Assembly: GCF_045223415.1 (NCBI RefSeq)
Contig: NZ_JBEQZJ010000063.1
Span: 1-14,354, forward strand
DNA from: Hoskinsella mucinilytica
Lineage (GTDB): Bacteria; Bacillota_I; Bacilli_A; Erysipelotrichales; Erysipelotrichaceae
Direction: 5' to 3'
Length of the DNA: 14,354 nt
Within the stretch, counting starts at the first letter, position 1, and every line of letters starts with the position of its first letter. The notes beneath the pieces are model-generated. The model did no database searches, was not told the origin of the DNA, and was given only the letters and a program-made list of their open reading frames with translations. Shown here one piece after another: positions 1 through 7,609 of this stretch. Made by a program: the position numbers and the translations under genes.

Positions 1-875
1 GATTTTCCCTTCTTTTCTTCCTCTTCTTTTCCCTTCGATAAGTCCTTCTTTTCTGCCTTCCATGATTCCTTCTTCAAGCACTCCTTGACTAAAATTACAC
101 ATATTTTCAACCTCCTCTTCTATGGTTCGTGTTAATTTGATTCTATATTCTCTTAGATATTGTTTCTTTTCTTCTGCTGGCATTTGGGATTGAAACAAAA
201 TACATTAGTTTCTGTAGACTTTGTTCCTTGTTCTCATAATCATATGTCTTTGCTGGATAGATGATAACTACATGGATGAGATCATAATCCTTTTCAGGTT
301 CCTCACACAGTTGTCCATTTCGCTCTTTTACTAGATAATAATGGTCTATCACATTATCTAGTTTTTTACTATGGTTCAAACAGATCCAGATAGAATACGA
401 TTTATTGAGATCATCAAATTTTGACTTTTCAAATCCTCCTGGTGCATTCTTTTGTCCTGCTACGATTCTACAATCATAATAGACACATCGCTTAGGTAAG
501 TGATATATAAGATTGTCTGTATTCTGAGCTTCTACATTGATCATTAATCCTATATACTCATCTTTACTTCCTTCTTTGGGAGCATATGCTTGAAATAAGA
601 TATCATAGCGAATCATTGAACCACTAATTTTTTTCATCTTCAACATTTAATCCTACTATTTTATCATTTCCATTTCTTTTCGCTTCTAAACCAGGTGTTC
701 CTTCCATATACTTTACAATTTCATCTAATTCCATACTTTGATATTCACTGATACATGATTTCATAATATATGCCAATATCTGCTTATTACTTAATATCTT
801 CTTACAATAGTTGTCATAAGCTTTTTCTAGTTGTCTTTCATCGATAGCTGAAGCTATCTCAAGATTTTCTTCCAT
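1..875 (-). pseudogene. Rpn-family (PD-(D/E)XK) recombination-promoting nuclease, frameshifted and cut by window edge
   Basis: One protein is spread over three reading frames. It begins at 875 after an AAAGGAG box 8 bases upstream with a segment ending in GLNVEDEK. It continues in a second frame from about 627 with ISGSMIRYDILFQAYAP, INVEAQN and YSIWICLNH, and in a third frame below about 183 with MPAEEKKQYLREYRIK and CNFSQGVLEEG, followed by a Lys/Arg/Glu/Gly-rich tail still open at base 1. The RYDILFQ and INVEAQ stretch carries the nuclease-core residues (D, E-x-Q) of the Rpn/PDDEXK_2 family, and the Glu-Gly-rich tail is also typical. Each shift is repaired by removing one A: from the A7 run (T7 on plus at 628-634) and from the AAA at 183-185. 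These proteins are DNA endonucleases linked to RecA-independent horizontal transfer. Family assignment is firm; whether the gene is dead, slips at A7, or reflects sequencing error is open. Confidence 0.85.
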
Positions 876-1043
876 TTTCAGTTCTCCTTTATTGCGATTT
901 ACTCGCTATAATGGTTAAAACTAATCAAATCTATAATATTCTTTTAAGATTCCTGATAAATGGAAATATTCTTACATGGAAATAACCATGTATAACTTTT
1001 ACAACTATATTATACTTAATTATCTTTAAATGTAAAGAGTGAA
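876..1043. other. Intergenic region upstream of the Rpn gene
   Basis: AT-rich spacer between the Rpn ribosome binding site and the terminator of the thioredoxin operon. TATTAT- and TATAGC-like hexamers occur on the minus strand but lack a convincing -35 partner. I see no small ORF or RNA gene here. Confidence 0.4.
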
Positions 1044-1071
1044 TTAAAAAAATTAAGACTGATTTGTCTTA
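1044..1071 (-). terminator. Intrinsic terminator of the thioredoxin operon
   Basis: On the minus strand TAAGAC and GTCTTA pair around a six-base loop and are followed by AATTTTTTT. The stem includes the stop codon of the small membrane protein gene. Confidence 0.7.
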
Positions 1072-1338
1072 TTCTCTTGCATTATTTTTAATCAGATAAC
1101 CTATACCATAACAGGTAGAAGCATATACTAAGCAAGGTACTGCAGCCGCAAGAAATGCTTGAAGGCAATAGCTCCATTGTGCTGCCATTGTCGTATTGTA
1201 ATTTTCACAATATGCTCCTAATTGTTGATAAGTTACCACTAATGTATATCCTAAATATAATACCAACAACACCGTTAATACATAAAATACCATATATATG
1301 TTCTTGTTGTTGTTACTGCTTTTGTCGTTTTTTTTCAT
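1069..1338 (-). CDS. Small two-helix membrane protein of unknown family
   Basis: This 89-residue protein has a hydrophilic N-terminus rich in Lys, Ser and Asn. Two hydrophobic segments follow at about residues 15-37 and 58-83, joined by a short loop containing YCENYN. It has four cysteines, two of them in the second helix (PCLVYASTCYG). A GAGG box lies five bases before the ATG, and only 17 bases separate it from the upstream thioredoxin-like lipoprotein, so the two are almost certainly co-transcribed and end at one terminator. Pairing with an exported CxxC protein suggests a membrane partner or substrate in extracytoplasmic thiol chemistry, which is inference. I do not recognise the family. 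Confidence 0.75.
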   Translation of the reverse strand: MKKNDKSSNNNKNIYMVFYVLTVLLVLYLGYTLVVTYQQLGAYCENYNTTMAAQWSYCLQAFLAAAVPCLVYASTCYGIGYLIKNNARE

Positions 1339-1355
1339 AATTGCCTCTTTCCTTA

Positions 1356-1796
1356 TTACTCTTTTTTATCTAGTTTGTATTTTTGTACCCAGTTATCAAA
1401 TAACTCTTCATTTAACTTTTGTGATTGGTTGATACCATTGATACATTTTCCATCTTTTGCGTAAAAAATACCTGGAGTAGAATCAAAATTTGGAAAATAT
1501 GTCTGAATCAACGCTCTGTTTACACTAGGTAATTCTTTTTCCTCATCTAAAGGAACCTCATAAATCACAACGTGATGATTCTTTCGATAAGATTCAAACA
1601 TTTCATGAAATTCAGCACAATAGCCACATGTTGACTGTGTAAATACTATAACAAATTCCTTTTGTTCCTTCATCATGGTTTCCATATCTGACAAAGAAAT
1701 CAATTTTATTTCACCTGCTGATGTATCTCTTTCATAACCTGTACAACCACATAATAAAAAAGTAATCATTAGAAAAACACTGCATATTCTTTTCAT
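1356..1796 (-). CDS. Thioredoxin-fold lipoprotein (CGYC active site)
   Basis: The protein has 146 residues. Its N-terminus is a lipoprotein signal: MKR, a hydrophobic stretch, then LLCGC, with Cys18 as the probable lipidated residue. The body is a small thioredoxin domain with FVIVFTQSTCGYC, active-site cysteines Cys57 and Cys60, and a cis-Pro-like STPGIFY segment towards the C-terminus. It should sit on the outer face of the membrane as a thiol-disulfide oxidoreductase. An ATG four codons upstream lies inside the GGAGG box (ATGGAGGTC), so I chose the start at 1796. It resembles thioredoxin-like accessory proteins found next to bacteriocin or secretion genes, but no peptide gene is visible, so the partner is unknown. 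It heads a two-gene operon. Confidence 0.85.
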   Translation of the reverse strand: MKRICSVFLMITFLLCGCTGYERDTSAGEIKLISLSDMETMMKEQKEFVIVFTQSTCGYCAEFHEMFESYRKNHHVVIYEVPLDEEKELPSVNRALIQTYFPNFDSTPGIFYAKDGKCINGINQSQKLNEELFDNWVQKYKLDKKE

Positions 1797-1836
1797 AATG
1801 ACCTCCAATTTGTTGTTTTTTTGTTACCGCATGTTT

Positions 1837-1865
1837 ATGATACCTTATATTTTCATAAATTACAA
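1837..1865 (-). promoter_or_regulatory. Candidate sigma-A promoter of the thioredoxin operon
   Basis: On the minus strand TTGTAA is followed after exactly 17 bases by TATCAT, about 40 bases upstream of the lipoprotein start. Each hexamer has two mismatches to consensus. Confidence 0.45.
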
Positions 1866-1870
1866 GACAG

Positions 1871-1920
1871 AAAAAAAGACTCTTCCTAGAATTCATAATT
1901 CTTCTATGGAACAGCCTTTT
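1871..1920 (-). terminator. Intrinsic terminator of the PTS IIA-IIB operon
   Basis: Minus strand: a long hairpin pairs AAAGGCTGTTCC with GGAAGAGTCTTT, with an inner AGAATT/AATTCT stem. A run of seven T follows. It starts just after the IIB stop codon. Confidence 0.75.
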
Positions 1921-1933
1921 TCCTTACATCATC

Positions 1934-2254
1934 TTATTTGCCAAATGTTTTGATTAATTTGATTGCTGTCTTTAATACTTTTTCGCCATCCATCATACCA
2001 TAAGCAGCGGTATCAATAACTGCAACTGGTGTAATTTCACCAAATTTTTTGTTTGTTTCCTCAAACAGGTATTTTACCTGAGGACCTAACAAAATGCAGT
2101 CAGGATGTAATTCATCCACGATATCCTGAATTTTCGCATGTGAAAATGCCTTTACCTCTACTGGCAAATTGTGAGCATCTCCAACTTCTTGCATTTTCTG
2201 AGCTAGCATACTTGTTGACATTCCAGCGCTACAAAATAAATAGATTCTTTTCAT
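1934..2254 (-). CDS. PTS lactose/cellobiose-family IIB component (first copy)
   Basis: Cytoplasmic phosphocarrier of 106 residues, matching the usual length of this family. MKRIYLFCSAGMSTSML at the N-terminus is the IIB phosphocysteine loop, with Cys8 as the residue phosphorylated by IIA. The central ILLGPQVKY and the C-terminal YGMMDGEKVLK are also typical. The reading frame extends 24 codons upstream, but AGGAG lies 8 bases before the ATG at 2254 and the second IIB in this window starts at the same point, so I place the start there. It follows IIA after 28 bases. By eye it is about two-thirds identical to the IIB at 11806-12147, so the two may serve the same IIC. Confidence 0.93.
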   Translation of the reverse strand: MKRIYLFCSAGMSTSMLAQKMQEVGDAHNLPVEVKAFSHAKIQDIVDELHPDCILLGPQVKYLFEETNKKFGEITPVAVIDTAAYGMMDGEKVLKTAIKLIKTFGK

Positions 2255-2282
2255 TGTAAATCTCTCCTCTCTTGTTATTTTA

Positions 2283-2609
2283 TTACTTACTCTTTTCCAG
2301 AGCTGTAATCCGTTCATAGTTTTCAATCATTTCTTCTGCTATGATTTTAAATGCCTCAGCGCTCATTAGCTGATCTTCTGCATGAATCAACAATAAACAA
2401 GGTTCTACCTTTTCGCCACTTGCTTCCTGTTGAATCATTTTTGCATGAGCCTCATGACCTGTAAGAAAGCTTTGCTCTCCTTCTGCTACCATGTCTCTTG
2501 CTTGTTCAAAATTTCCTTTTTTTGCTTCCTGAATTGCCTCAATATAGCTGGAACGCGCCATTCCAACCGCAGAGATGATTTGAAAACACTGCAGTTCTAA
2601 ACCTTCCAT
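2283..2609 (-). CDS. PTS lactose/cellobiose-family IIA component
   Basis: An all-helical IIA of 108 residues that carries phosphate from HPr to IIB. LLLIHAEDQLMSAE near residues 72-85 holds the conserved active-site His76 and the metal-binding Asp79, matching the HAQDHLM motif of lactose and cellobiose IIAs. The frame is open 11 codons further upstream, but AAGGAGG stands six bases before the ATG at 2609, which fixes the start. It is the only IIA in the window and so is the likely donor to both IIBs. Transcription is divergent from pepF, with one palindromic operator facing each gene. Confidence 0.93.
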   Translation of the reverse strand: MEGLELQCFQIISAVGMARSSYIEAIQEAKKGNFEQARDMVAEGEQSFLTGHEAHAKMIQQEASGEKVEPCLLLIHAEDQLMSAEAFKIIAEEMIENYERITALEKSK

Positions 2610-2650
2610 ATGCACCCTCCTTAAATCGGTGACTCCTACCACGCACTATT

Positions 2651-2706
2651 ATTATACTTTACAAAATTTATAATTGTTTTTAACACGACTTCCTAGCCAT
2701 TAGGAA
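2651..2706 (-). promoter_or_regulatory. IIA-IIB promoter with CelR-like operator
   Basis: A TATAAT box (minus strand, 2651-2656) has no good -35 at 17 bases. The palindrome TTCCTAGCCATTAGGAA (2690-2706) is centred 44.5 bp upstream of the -10 centre, a position expected for an activator site. Confidence 0.7.
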
Positions 2707-2737
2707 AAATCTTATGATAGCCTTATGATGCTATTAC

Positions 2738-2794
2738 TTCCTAATCTACTAGGAAAACAATTTGTACGCAGTTGTATCTTTCATTCACTATAAT
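2738..2794 (+). promoter_or_regulatory. pepF-dipeptidase promoter with CelR-like operator
   Basis: The palindrome TTCCTAATCTACTAGGAA (2738-2755; six-base spacer, the others have five) is centred 45 bp upstream of a TATAAT at 2789-2794. The -35 position reads ACGCAG, far from consensus. It lies about 48 bp from the operator facing IIA. Confidence 0.7.
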
Positions 2795-2821
2795 GAAGAC
2801 ATAAGGAAAGAAGGTAATGAA

Positions 2822-4591
2822 ATGTTAGAACATACTTGGTCATTAGATGCCTTATATAAAGGTTTTGATGATGACAAATTTCAAAACGATTTACAGGATC
2901 TACATCTATTATACGACACTTTTACTCATTTTTGTGAGAAATTGTCTACATATGATGAACAAATTAAAGTAATTAAAAGCGTAAAGCTATTAGAAAAGGA
3001 ATATGACTTATCTTATCGATTACGTTTGTATTGCATTTTACGTCAATCAGTTGATACTTCAGATAAAGAAACACTTGGTTATTTAAATATTGTGAATAGC
3101 CGTATATCAAGCTTTTCTTTATATAAAGCACAATTAAAGGATGTTATTGCACATAGTGAACACCTTGATGAAATCATAGAGGGAAATGATTGGTTAAAGG
3201 GGTACTCTTTTATCCTTCATGAAATGAAAGATAAAGCAAGTCATGCATTGAGTAGTGAAGCAGAAGGTATTTTATCAAATGTAAATCAAACAAGCGTAAA
3301 AGCTTTTTCGGATATGTATTATCATTTAACATCACATGTCAGTGTGGAATGTCTAGGCAAAACCATGACATTAACTGAAGTTAAAAATCTATGTCACTCC
3401 ACTAGTAAAGATATTCGTAAAGAAGCTTTTTTATGTGAAATGAAAGCTTATGAACAAATCAAAGAACCATTGGCATTCTCTGTCAACAATATCAAACGTC
3501 AACAAATGATGGAATCTCATTTACGAGGGTATCAAGATCCATTAGAAAAAATGCTGATCGATTCACGTATGCAAAGAGAAACATTAGATGCAATGTATGG
3601 AGCTGTGGATAAATATCTTCCGAAGTTCCATGAATATCTGCGTACGAAAGCAAGTATGCTTGGTTATGATAACGGACTCCCTTGGTATGATATTTATGCT
3701 ACCATCGGAGATGGAGATATGACCTTTACCATAGATGATTGTGAAGCATATATCCTGAAACACTTCAAAAACTTCTCTCAGGATTTATATGAGATGACAA
3801 AACAAGCAATGGAAGAACATTGGATTGATTATCCAAGTCATGCCGGAAAACAAAGCGGTGCTTTCTGTAAAAATCTAGGTTGGATCAAACAAAGTCGCAT
3901 CATTACCAATTATTCCGATACTTTAAGTGATGTGATTACTGTAGCACACGAATTAGGTCATGCCTATCATGGAATGATGATCGAAGATCAACAGCCTTTA
4001 AATCGTGAATACTGTATGCCATTAGCAGAAACAGCTTCCACCTTTAACGAAAACATTATGTACAACGCCTTGATTCATGATGCAGATGAAAAAAACAAAT
4101 TATTCTTAATGGATACTCAACTTGCGGCATTATGTCAAAACATTTGTGATATTTATACTCGATTCACCTTTGAAAAATCTATTTTCGATCATTGTGAAGA
4201 CCGCTTCATGTTCGCAAATGATTTGGAGAATCTTATGCTTGATGCAGAGAAAAAATGCTTTGGAAATGGTATGGATCATGATTGGTTACACCCATTCCGT
4301 TGGATTACGAAAGTACATTACTATATTCCGGATATTGCCTATTATAACTTTCCATATACCTTTGGTGCTTTATTCTCACGTGGTTTATATGCAATGTATG
4401 AAAAGGAAGGAGCTTCTTTCTTACCGAAATATCGTGCCTTGTTAAAAGCTTCTACAACTAACACTGTTGAGGATACTGCTATGGTTGCAGGAATTGATTT
4501 AACAAAACCGGATTTCTGGGAAGCTTCTTTACAATCCATCACCAATCAAATGGATCAATTCTTAGATCTTGTAAAGGGGATAAAGCAATGA
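2822..4591 (+). CDS. pepF: PepF-type oligoendopeptidase (M3 metallopeptidase)
   Basis: A 589-residue zinc endopeptidase of the M3 PepF family, of normal length for the clostridial-type branch. VAHELGHAYHG holds the HExxH zinc site at residues 376-380, and ETAST supplies the third zinc ligand Glu403. A Tyr/His-rich stretch (HYYIPDIAYYNFPYTFG) near residue 500-515 matches the substrate-binding loop. No signal peptide, so it should act on imported peptides in the cytoplasm. The frame opens 20 codons earlier, but GAAGG lies 7 bases before the ATG at 2822 and the -10 at 2789 leaves no room for an earlier start. The gene overlaps the dipeptidase by ATGA and has an operator shared with the PTS genes. 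Confidence 0.93.
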   Translation: MLEHTWSLDALYKGFDDDKFQNDLQDLHLLYDTFTHFCEKLSTYDEQIKVIKSVKLLEKEYDLSYRLRLYCILRQSVDTSDKETLGYLNIVNSRISSFSLYKAQLKDVIAHSEHLDEIIEGNDWLKGYSFILHEMKDKASHALSSEAEGILSNVNQTSVKAFSDMYYHLTSHVSVECLGKTMTLTEVKNLCHSTSKDIRKEAFLCEMKAYEQIKEPLAFSVNNIKRQQMMESHLRGYQDPLEKMLIDSRMQRETLDAMYGAVDKYLPKFHEYLRTKASMLGYDNGLPWYDIYATIGDGDMTFTIDDCEAYILKHFKNFSQDLYEMTKQAMEEHWIDYPSHAGKQSGAFCKNLGWIKQSRIITNYSDTLSDVITVAHELGHAYHGMMIEDQQPLNREYCMPLAETASTFNENIMYNALIHDADEKNKLFLMDTQLAALCQNICDIYTRFTFEKSIFDHCEDRFMFANDLENLMLDAEKKCFGNGMDHDWLHPFRWITKVHYYIPDIAYYNFPYTFGALFSRGLYAMYEKEGASFLPKYRALLKASTTNTVEDTAMVAGIDLTKPDFWEASLQSITNQMDQFLDLVKGIKQ

Positions 4592-5505
4592 TACCATTTT
4601 TCAATCTACATGATGATATCGGCACAGATATCTTTGATCATAGAGATAGTGAACCAGAGCGTTTAGATACTTATCATTATCCTAAAATGAAACAAGGTGG
4701 CATCGATACGACAGCATTTGTTTGTTGTTTTTCAAGCCAGGAAACAACTTGGCAAGATATGGTGGATCAAATCCTTTATGTCAATCAAAAAATACAAGAA
4801 AGCAAACATTTTGCATTTGACTATTCCAAAGATATCCGTGTATTCCTTGCGGTAGAAGGAATGTGTGGTATCAAAGATCAGGCAAAAGAAAAAATACACT
4901 GGCTTTATGAACATAATGTACGTTGTGGAAGTCTTTGTTGGAATGATCGTAATGCTCTTGCTTGTGGCGCAAAGAGTGGTAATATGCCTTTAACTCCCCT
5001 TGGTATAGAATGTATTCAAGCCATGAATGAAGTACATATGGCAGTGGATATCAGTCACTCTTGTGAATGGAATACATACGATATGCAAAGAATCTCAACA
5101 ACGCCAATCATTGCAACTCATAGCAATGTTCGTGGTTTGTTCAATCACTATCGCCATTTAAGTGATCCTCAAATTCAAATGATCATGGAAAAAGGTGGTA
5201 TCATAGGATGCATTCCAGTGCGTTGGTTTGTCACAAGAGATGAAAGCAAACAGACCTTAGATGAATTTATCAACGTGATTGATTATTTAAAAGAACGCTA
5301 TGGCACCAAGCAAATCGCAATAGGTTTTGATTTCATGGATTATATGGATGATTCAAGTTGTATGGTAAAGGACTTAGATAGTGTTGCTCATATACAAAAC
5401 CTAGCTCTTCGCTTAATGGAAAGAGGTTATAGTGAAGAAGAAACTAGTGATATTTGCTTTCATAATGCCAATCGTTTTATGAGCTCTTATTTGGTCTATG
5501 GATAG
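4588..5505 (+). CDS. Membrane-dipeptidase-like (renal dipeptidase, peptidase M19)
   Basis: A 305-residue TIM-barrel metallo-dipeptidase. Visible family positions are the N-terminal LHDD (His8, Asp10), AVEG (Glu90, bridging metal ligand), DISH (Asp154-His157), ATHSNVR (His178, Arg182) and IGFDFMD (Asp near residue 248). The usual DGHND opening is replaced by NLHDD, so the first metal site deviates slightly. There is no signal or anchor, so it is probably cytoplasmic, cleaving dipeptides left by PepF. Its ATG overlaps the pepF stop (ATGA) with AAGGGG upstream, which indicates translational coupling. Family confident; substrate unknown. Confidence 0.9.
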   Translation: MIPFFNLHDDIGTDIFDHRDSEPERLDTYHYPKMKQGGIDTTAFVCCFSSQETTWQDMVDQILYVNQKIQESKHFAFDYSKDIRVFLAVEGMCGIKDQAKEKIHWLYEHNVRCGSLCWNDRNALACGAKSGNMPLTPLGIECIQAMNEVHMAVDISHSCEWNTYDMQRISTTPIIATHSNVRGLFNHYRHLSDPQIQMIMEKGGIIGCIPVRWFVTRDESKQTLDEFINVIDYLKERYGTKQIAIGFDFMDYMDDSSCMVKDLDSVAHIQNLALRLMERGYSEEETSDICFHNANRFMSSYLVYG

Positions 5506-5519
5506 AAAAGACTTTAGAT

Positions 5520-5556
5520 AAAAGGTACCAACCTAAATGAGTGAGGGTACCTTTTT
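5520..5556 (+). terminator. Intrinsic terminator after the dipeptidase gene
   Basis: AAAAGGTACC pairs with GGTACCTTTT around a 16-base loop and ends in T5. The flanking A and T runs mean it could also work on the minus strand. Confidence 0.75.
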
Positions 5557-5565
5557 GATTATTAT

Positions 5566-5910
5566 CTAACATATCAAATTGATATTATCGTCACATATGA
5601 AAAAGAGAGAAGTATTTAACACGGGTATCGGATTATTTTTCATAAACCGCTGATTTATTTTGTTACACAAATTTGCTTCATATAAATTCCTATATGATTC
5701 CTTACAATCACTTGAAAGAATTCCTGTTTCTATATGGTATGCTTTATTGATATTTTCTCTTACTAAATAGTCTAATAGAGTTTTCGTATACTTTCTAATA
5801 TCTGCGATTACGCTCTCATTACCTACGATCTGTTTATATTGGCTACCATTTTCCGTTATTAAATCAGATAATTTATAATAACAATTAAAATAATCAGAAT
5901 CAGGAATTGA
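5566..5910 (-). pseudogene. Unidentified ORF remnant without a start codon
   Basis: The minus strand is open for 114 codons between TAA at 5911-5913 and TAG at 5566-5568. The translation looks protein-like (KLSDLITENGSQYKQIVG, RKYTKTLLDYLVRENINKAY) and mixed in composition, but has no usable start or ribosome binding site; the only Met is near its end. It is in the same frame as the reconstructed tail of the PH-like gene beyond the insertion sequence, separated by that single TAA. It could be a decayed neighbour or the end of a once longer gene. I do not recognise the family. Confidence 0.35.
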
Positions 5911-6001
5911 TTAGGATTTGTTTTGTTTCTCTCTGGTTATATCAATGCGTGGGTTTACCAAATCATATTTCTTAGCAATATCCGAAAAATTTTTGATCAT
6001 A
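5911..6001 (-). pseudogene. Severed 3' end of the PH-like gene, beyond the IS
   Basis: Removing the IS and one copy of the target duplication joins the codons ending FYY of the gene at 7145 to Tyr, MIKNFSDIAKKYDLVNPRI, DITREKQNKS and a TAA at 5911-5913, all in frame. The original protein would have been about 185 residues rather than 155. This segment no longer has its own ribosome binding site. Confidence 0.6.
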
Positions 6002-6009
6002 TAATAATA
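6002..6009. repeat. Target site duplication, left copy
   Basis: TAATAATA directly abuts the left inverted repeat and equals 7143-7150. Eight bases is the duplication length known for the IS1595 family. Confidence 0.85.
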
Positions 6010-6034
6010 GGCTTAACTAGAATATTGGTGTGAT
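6010..6034. repeat. IS terminal inverted repeat, left
   Basis: It starts GGCTTAACTAG and ends ATTGGTGTGAT, and matches the complement of 7118-7142 except at two positions. Confidence 0.9.
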
Positions 6035-6046
6035 AACTAAAAGTAA

Positions 6047-7052
6047 TTAAAAAGCTAAAGCGAATATATCCTCGGTTGCTAGCTGACGGATAAAGAAGTA
6101 ACTGACACGATTTCTGAGTCTGCATATCAAATCCAATAGACGTTCCTGCTTATCGTAATCTTTGTATTCTTTCTGAATCACAAAAAGAGCAGCATATCGA
6201 TTTATATATTTACTTGCTACACCTCTATATTTTGTGTATTGCTGTTGAATTTGGTTATGAAAACTATTCACATTATTTAAGTGATTCACTTTATCATATT
6301 CTTCTTTTGACTTAACTACTTTTGTAGTACAGTTTTTTTCTTCCAATAGTTTATGATAACTAGCAAGTCCATCTGTCCACACATAACTATCCATTTCCAT
6401 GTGTTCGGATAGATTCATGATATCTTCTGAACTTGGTCTAGACATATTAAAAGCATGCAGAAACGCAGTTCCTCCTCTCTCTACTCCGGTTAAAAGGCAT
6501 AGCTGTTCATCAGATATTCCCCTTTTGATGGCTGGCATACCGCTATGTTTACTTTTAACCCCTTCGATTTTACAGCCTTTATGATTACGAGGGAAGTATT
6601 TTTCATCCAGTTCAACATTATCGGCTAGAGTATATGGGCACCACCATTTCTTCCAGTACATGCAAAAATTTATGACGCATATTAAATACTGTGCATTCAT
6701 GAACCTTGAGCTTCTTGGCAGACTCCCTAAGAGATACTCCATCAAGAGTATCGGTTATAAGCGTATTCCATTTATCTTGAGATTGATGAGAATAAAAGGT
6801 CAGTTGGCCATGGTCAACAACAAAGCGCTTCCCACAGTGCTTGCACTGTAATAACGGTTTACCAGAATTCGCTCTGCCATTCTTACGAAGATTTGGATGT
6901 GAGATACCACATTTAGGACACACATTGAAATGATAGGTTTCTGAAGCTACATTGATTTTGAGATAGTCTTCTACCTGGACGTTTATACTCTGGATTTGAT
7001 AATCGTACAATTTGTCTAGAATTTCAGGATATAGTATTTTTTGTTCTTTCAT
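6047..7052 (-). pseudogene. IS1595-family transposase, frameshifted
   Basis: Two reading frames together make one transposase. The N-terminal part starts at 7052 (AGGAGG eight bases upstream) and has a zinc ribbon (CPKCG ... CKHCG), then a helix-turn-helix (SLRESAKKLKVHECTVFNMR), and leaves frame after EEMVVPI near 6640. The rest, from LADNVELDEKYF to the stop at 6047, holds the catalytic core: first Asp in ELDEKY, second Asp in VWTDGLASYH, third position Asn in NVNSFH. As I recall, part of the IS1595 family uses Asn instead of Glu there. Deleting one C from the CCC of GTGCCCATA restores one frame (VVPYTLADNVELDE). Simple mutation is the likely cause; programmed +1 shifting is not known for this family. 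Confidence 0.88.
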
Positions 7053-7117
7053 AAAGGTCCCCTCCTTCACCTTTATGATAGCACCCATTCTTACACTATT
7101 CATGTAAGAATAAAAAA

Positions 7118-7142
7118 ATCACACCAATTTTTTAGTTAAGCC
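7118..7142. repeat. IS terminal inverted repeat, right
   Basis: Its complement begins GGCTTAACTAAAAAATTGG and mirrors 6010-6034 with two mismatches. Confidence 0.9.
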
Positions 7143-7609
7143 TAATAATAAAAGCCATGAGGGTCCTTACATGTTCCTATCATAATTTTCAATATACCAT
7201 GTGGATCTTGAATCGGAACTCTTAAATGATGCAAATACTTTAAAATGTTTAGAACATGATCCTCATCACAACTTTCTATTTCAAAATCACCTTGTGAGCT
7301 TACAATATGCAAAACCACATGGAATTGCTGACCTACGATTCCCAGATTTACGATACGCATTGCAGCCGATACTTCCACTTCTTTGATTTCCTGATATGCG
7401 ATCGTTAAATATGGTGCTTTTCCTCTATAATCATATATGATCATTTCTTGGTCATCATATAAAATTCTGGTCATTAACAAATAACGAAACGTATTAGCTG
7501 CAAATTGAATCACAACAGGAGTAGCATAAAGGCGATGTTCCCCTTTTGGTATGATATTGGCATATATGATATACTTTTTTGCAAGTCTAATGAAATCAGT
7601 TGTTTTCAT
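7142..7609 (-). CDS. PH-like domain protein, 3' end truncated by the IS
   Basis: The present reading frame gives 155 residues. A helical N-terminus (MKTTDFIRLAKKYIIYANI) leads into alternating beta strands (RILYDDQEMIIYDYRGK, LTIAYQEIKEVEV, FHVVLHIVSSQGDFEIES) and a helix (VLNILKYLHHL), the pattern of a bacterial PH-like domain. It is cytoplasmic with no clear membrane helix. The start at 7609 is preceded by AGGAGG nine bases upstream, and it overlaps the gene before by 14 bases. Its stop TAG borrows a base from the IS end; the original protein was about 30 residues longer. It is the third gene of a LytTR-regulator operon. Family assignment comes only from the predicted fold pattern; function unknown. 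Confidence 0.7.
   Translation of the reverse strand: MKTTDFIRLAKKYIIYANIIPKGEHRLYATPVVIQFAANTFRYLLMTRILYDDQEMIIYDYRGKAPYLTIAYQEIKEVEVSAAMRIVNLGIVGQQFHVVLHIVSSQGDFEIESCDEDHVLNILKYLHHLRVPIQDPHGILKIMIGTCKDPHGFYY
7143..7150. repeat. Target site duplication, right copy
   Basis: TAATAATA directly follows the right inverted repeat and equals 6002-6009. Confidence 0.85.

Larger units (their letters stand above)
6010..7142 (-). mobile_element. Complete IS1595-family insertion sequence, 1133 bp
   Basis: The element is bounded by 25-bp terminal inverted repeats beginning GGCTTAACTA and containing ATTGGTGTGAT (6010-6034 and 7118-7142, 23 of 25 matching). An identical 8-bp TAATAATA flanks both sides. 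It holds one transposase gene, split by a frameshift, on the minus strand. Length, ends, duplication size and transposase architecture all fit IS1595. It sits in the 3' end of a PH-like gene. Confidence 0.93.

Noticed and set aside
1155..1340. Plus-strand 61-codon frame opposite the two-helix membrane protein
   Set aside because: Antisense shadow without a ribosome binding site; the minus-strand gene has a good start, operon context and terminator.
1886..1905. TTCCTAGAATTC as another operator copy
   Set aside because: The second arm TAGGAA is missing; the sequence is part of the IIB terminator stem.
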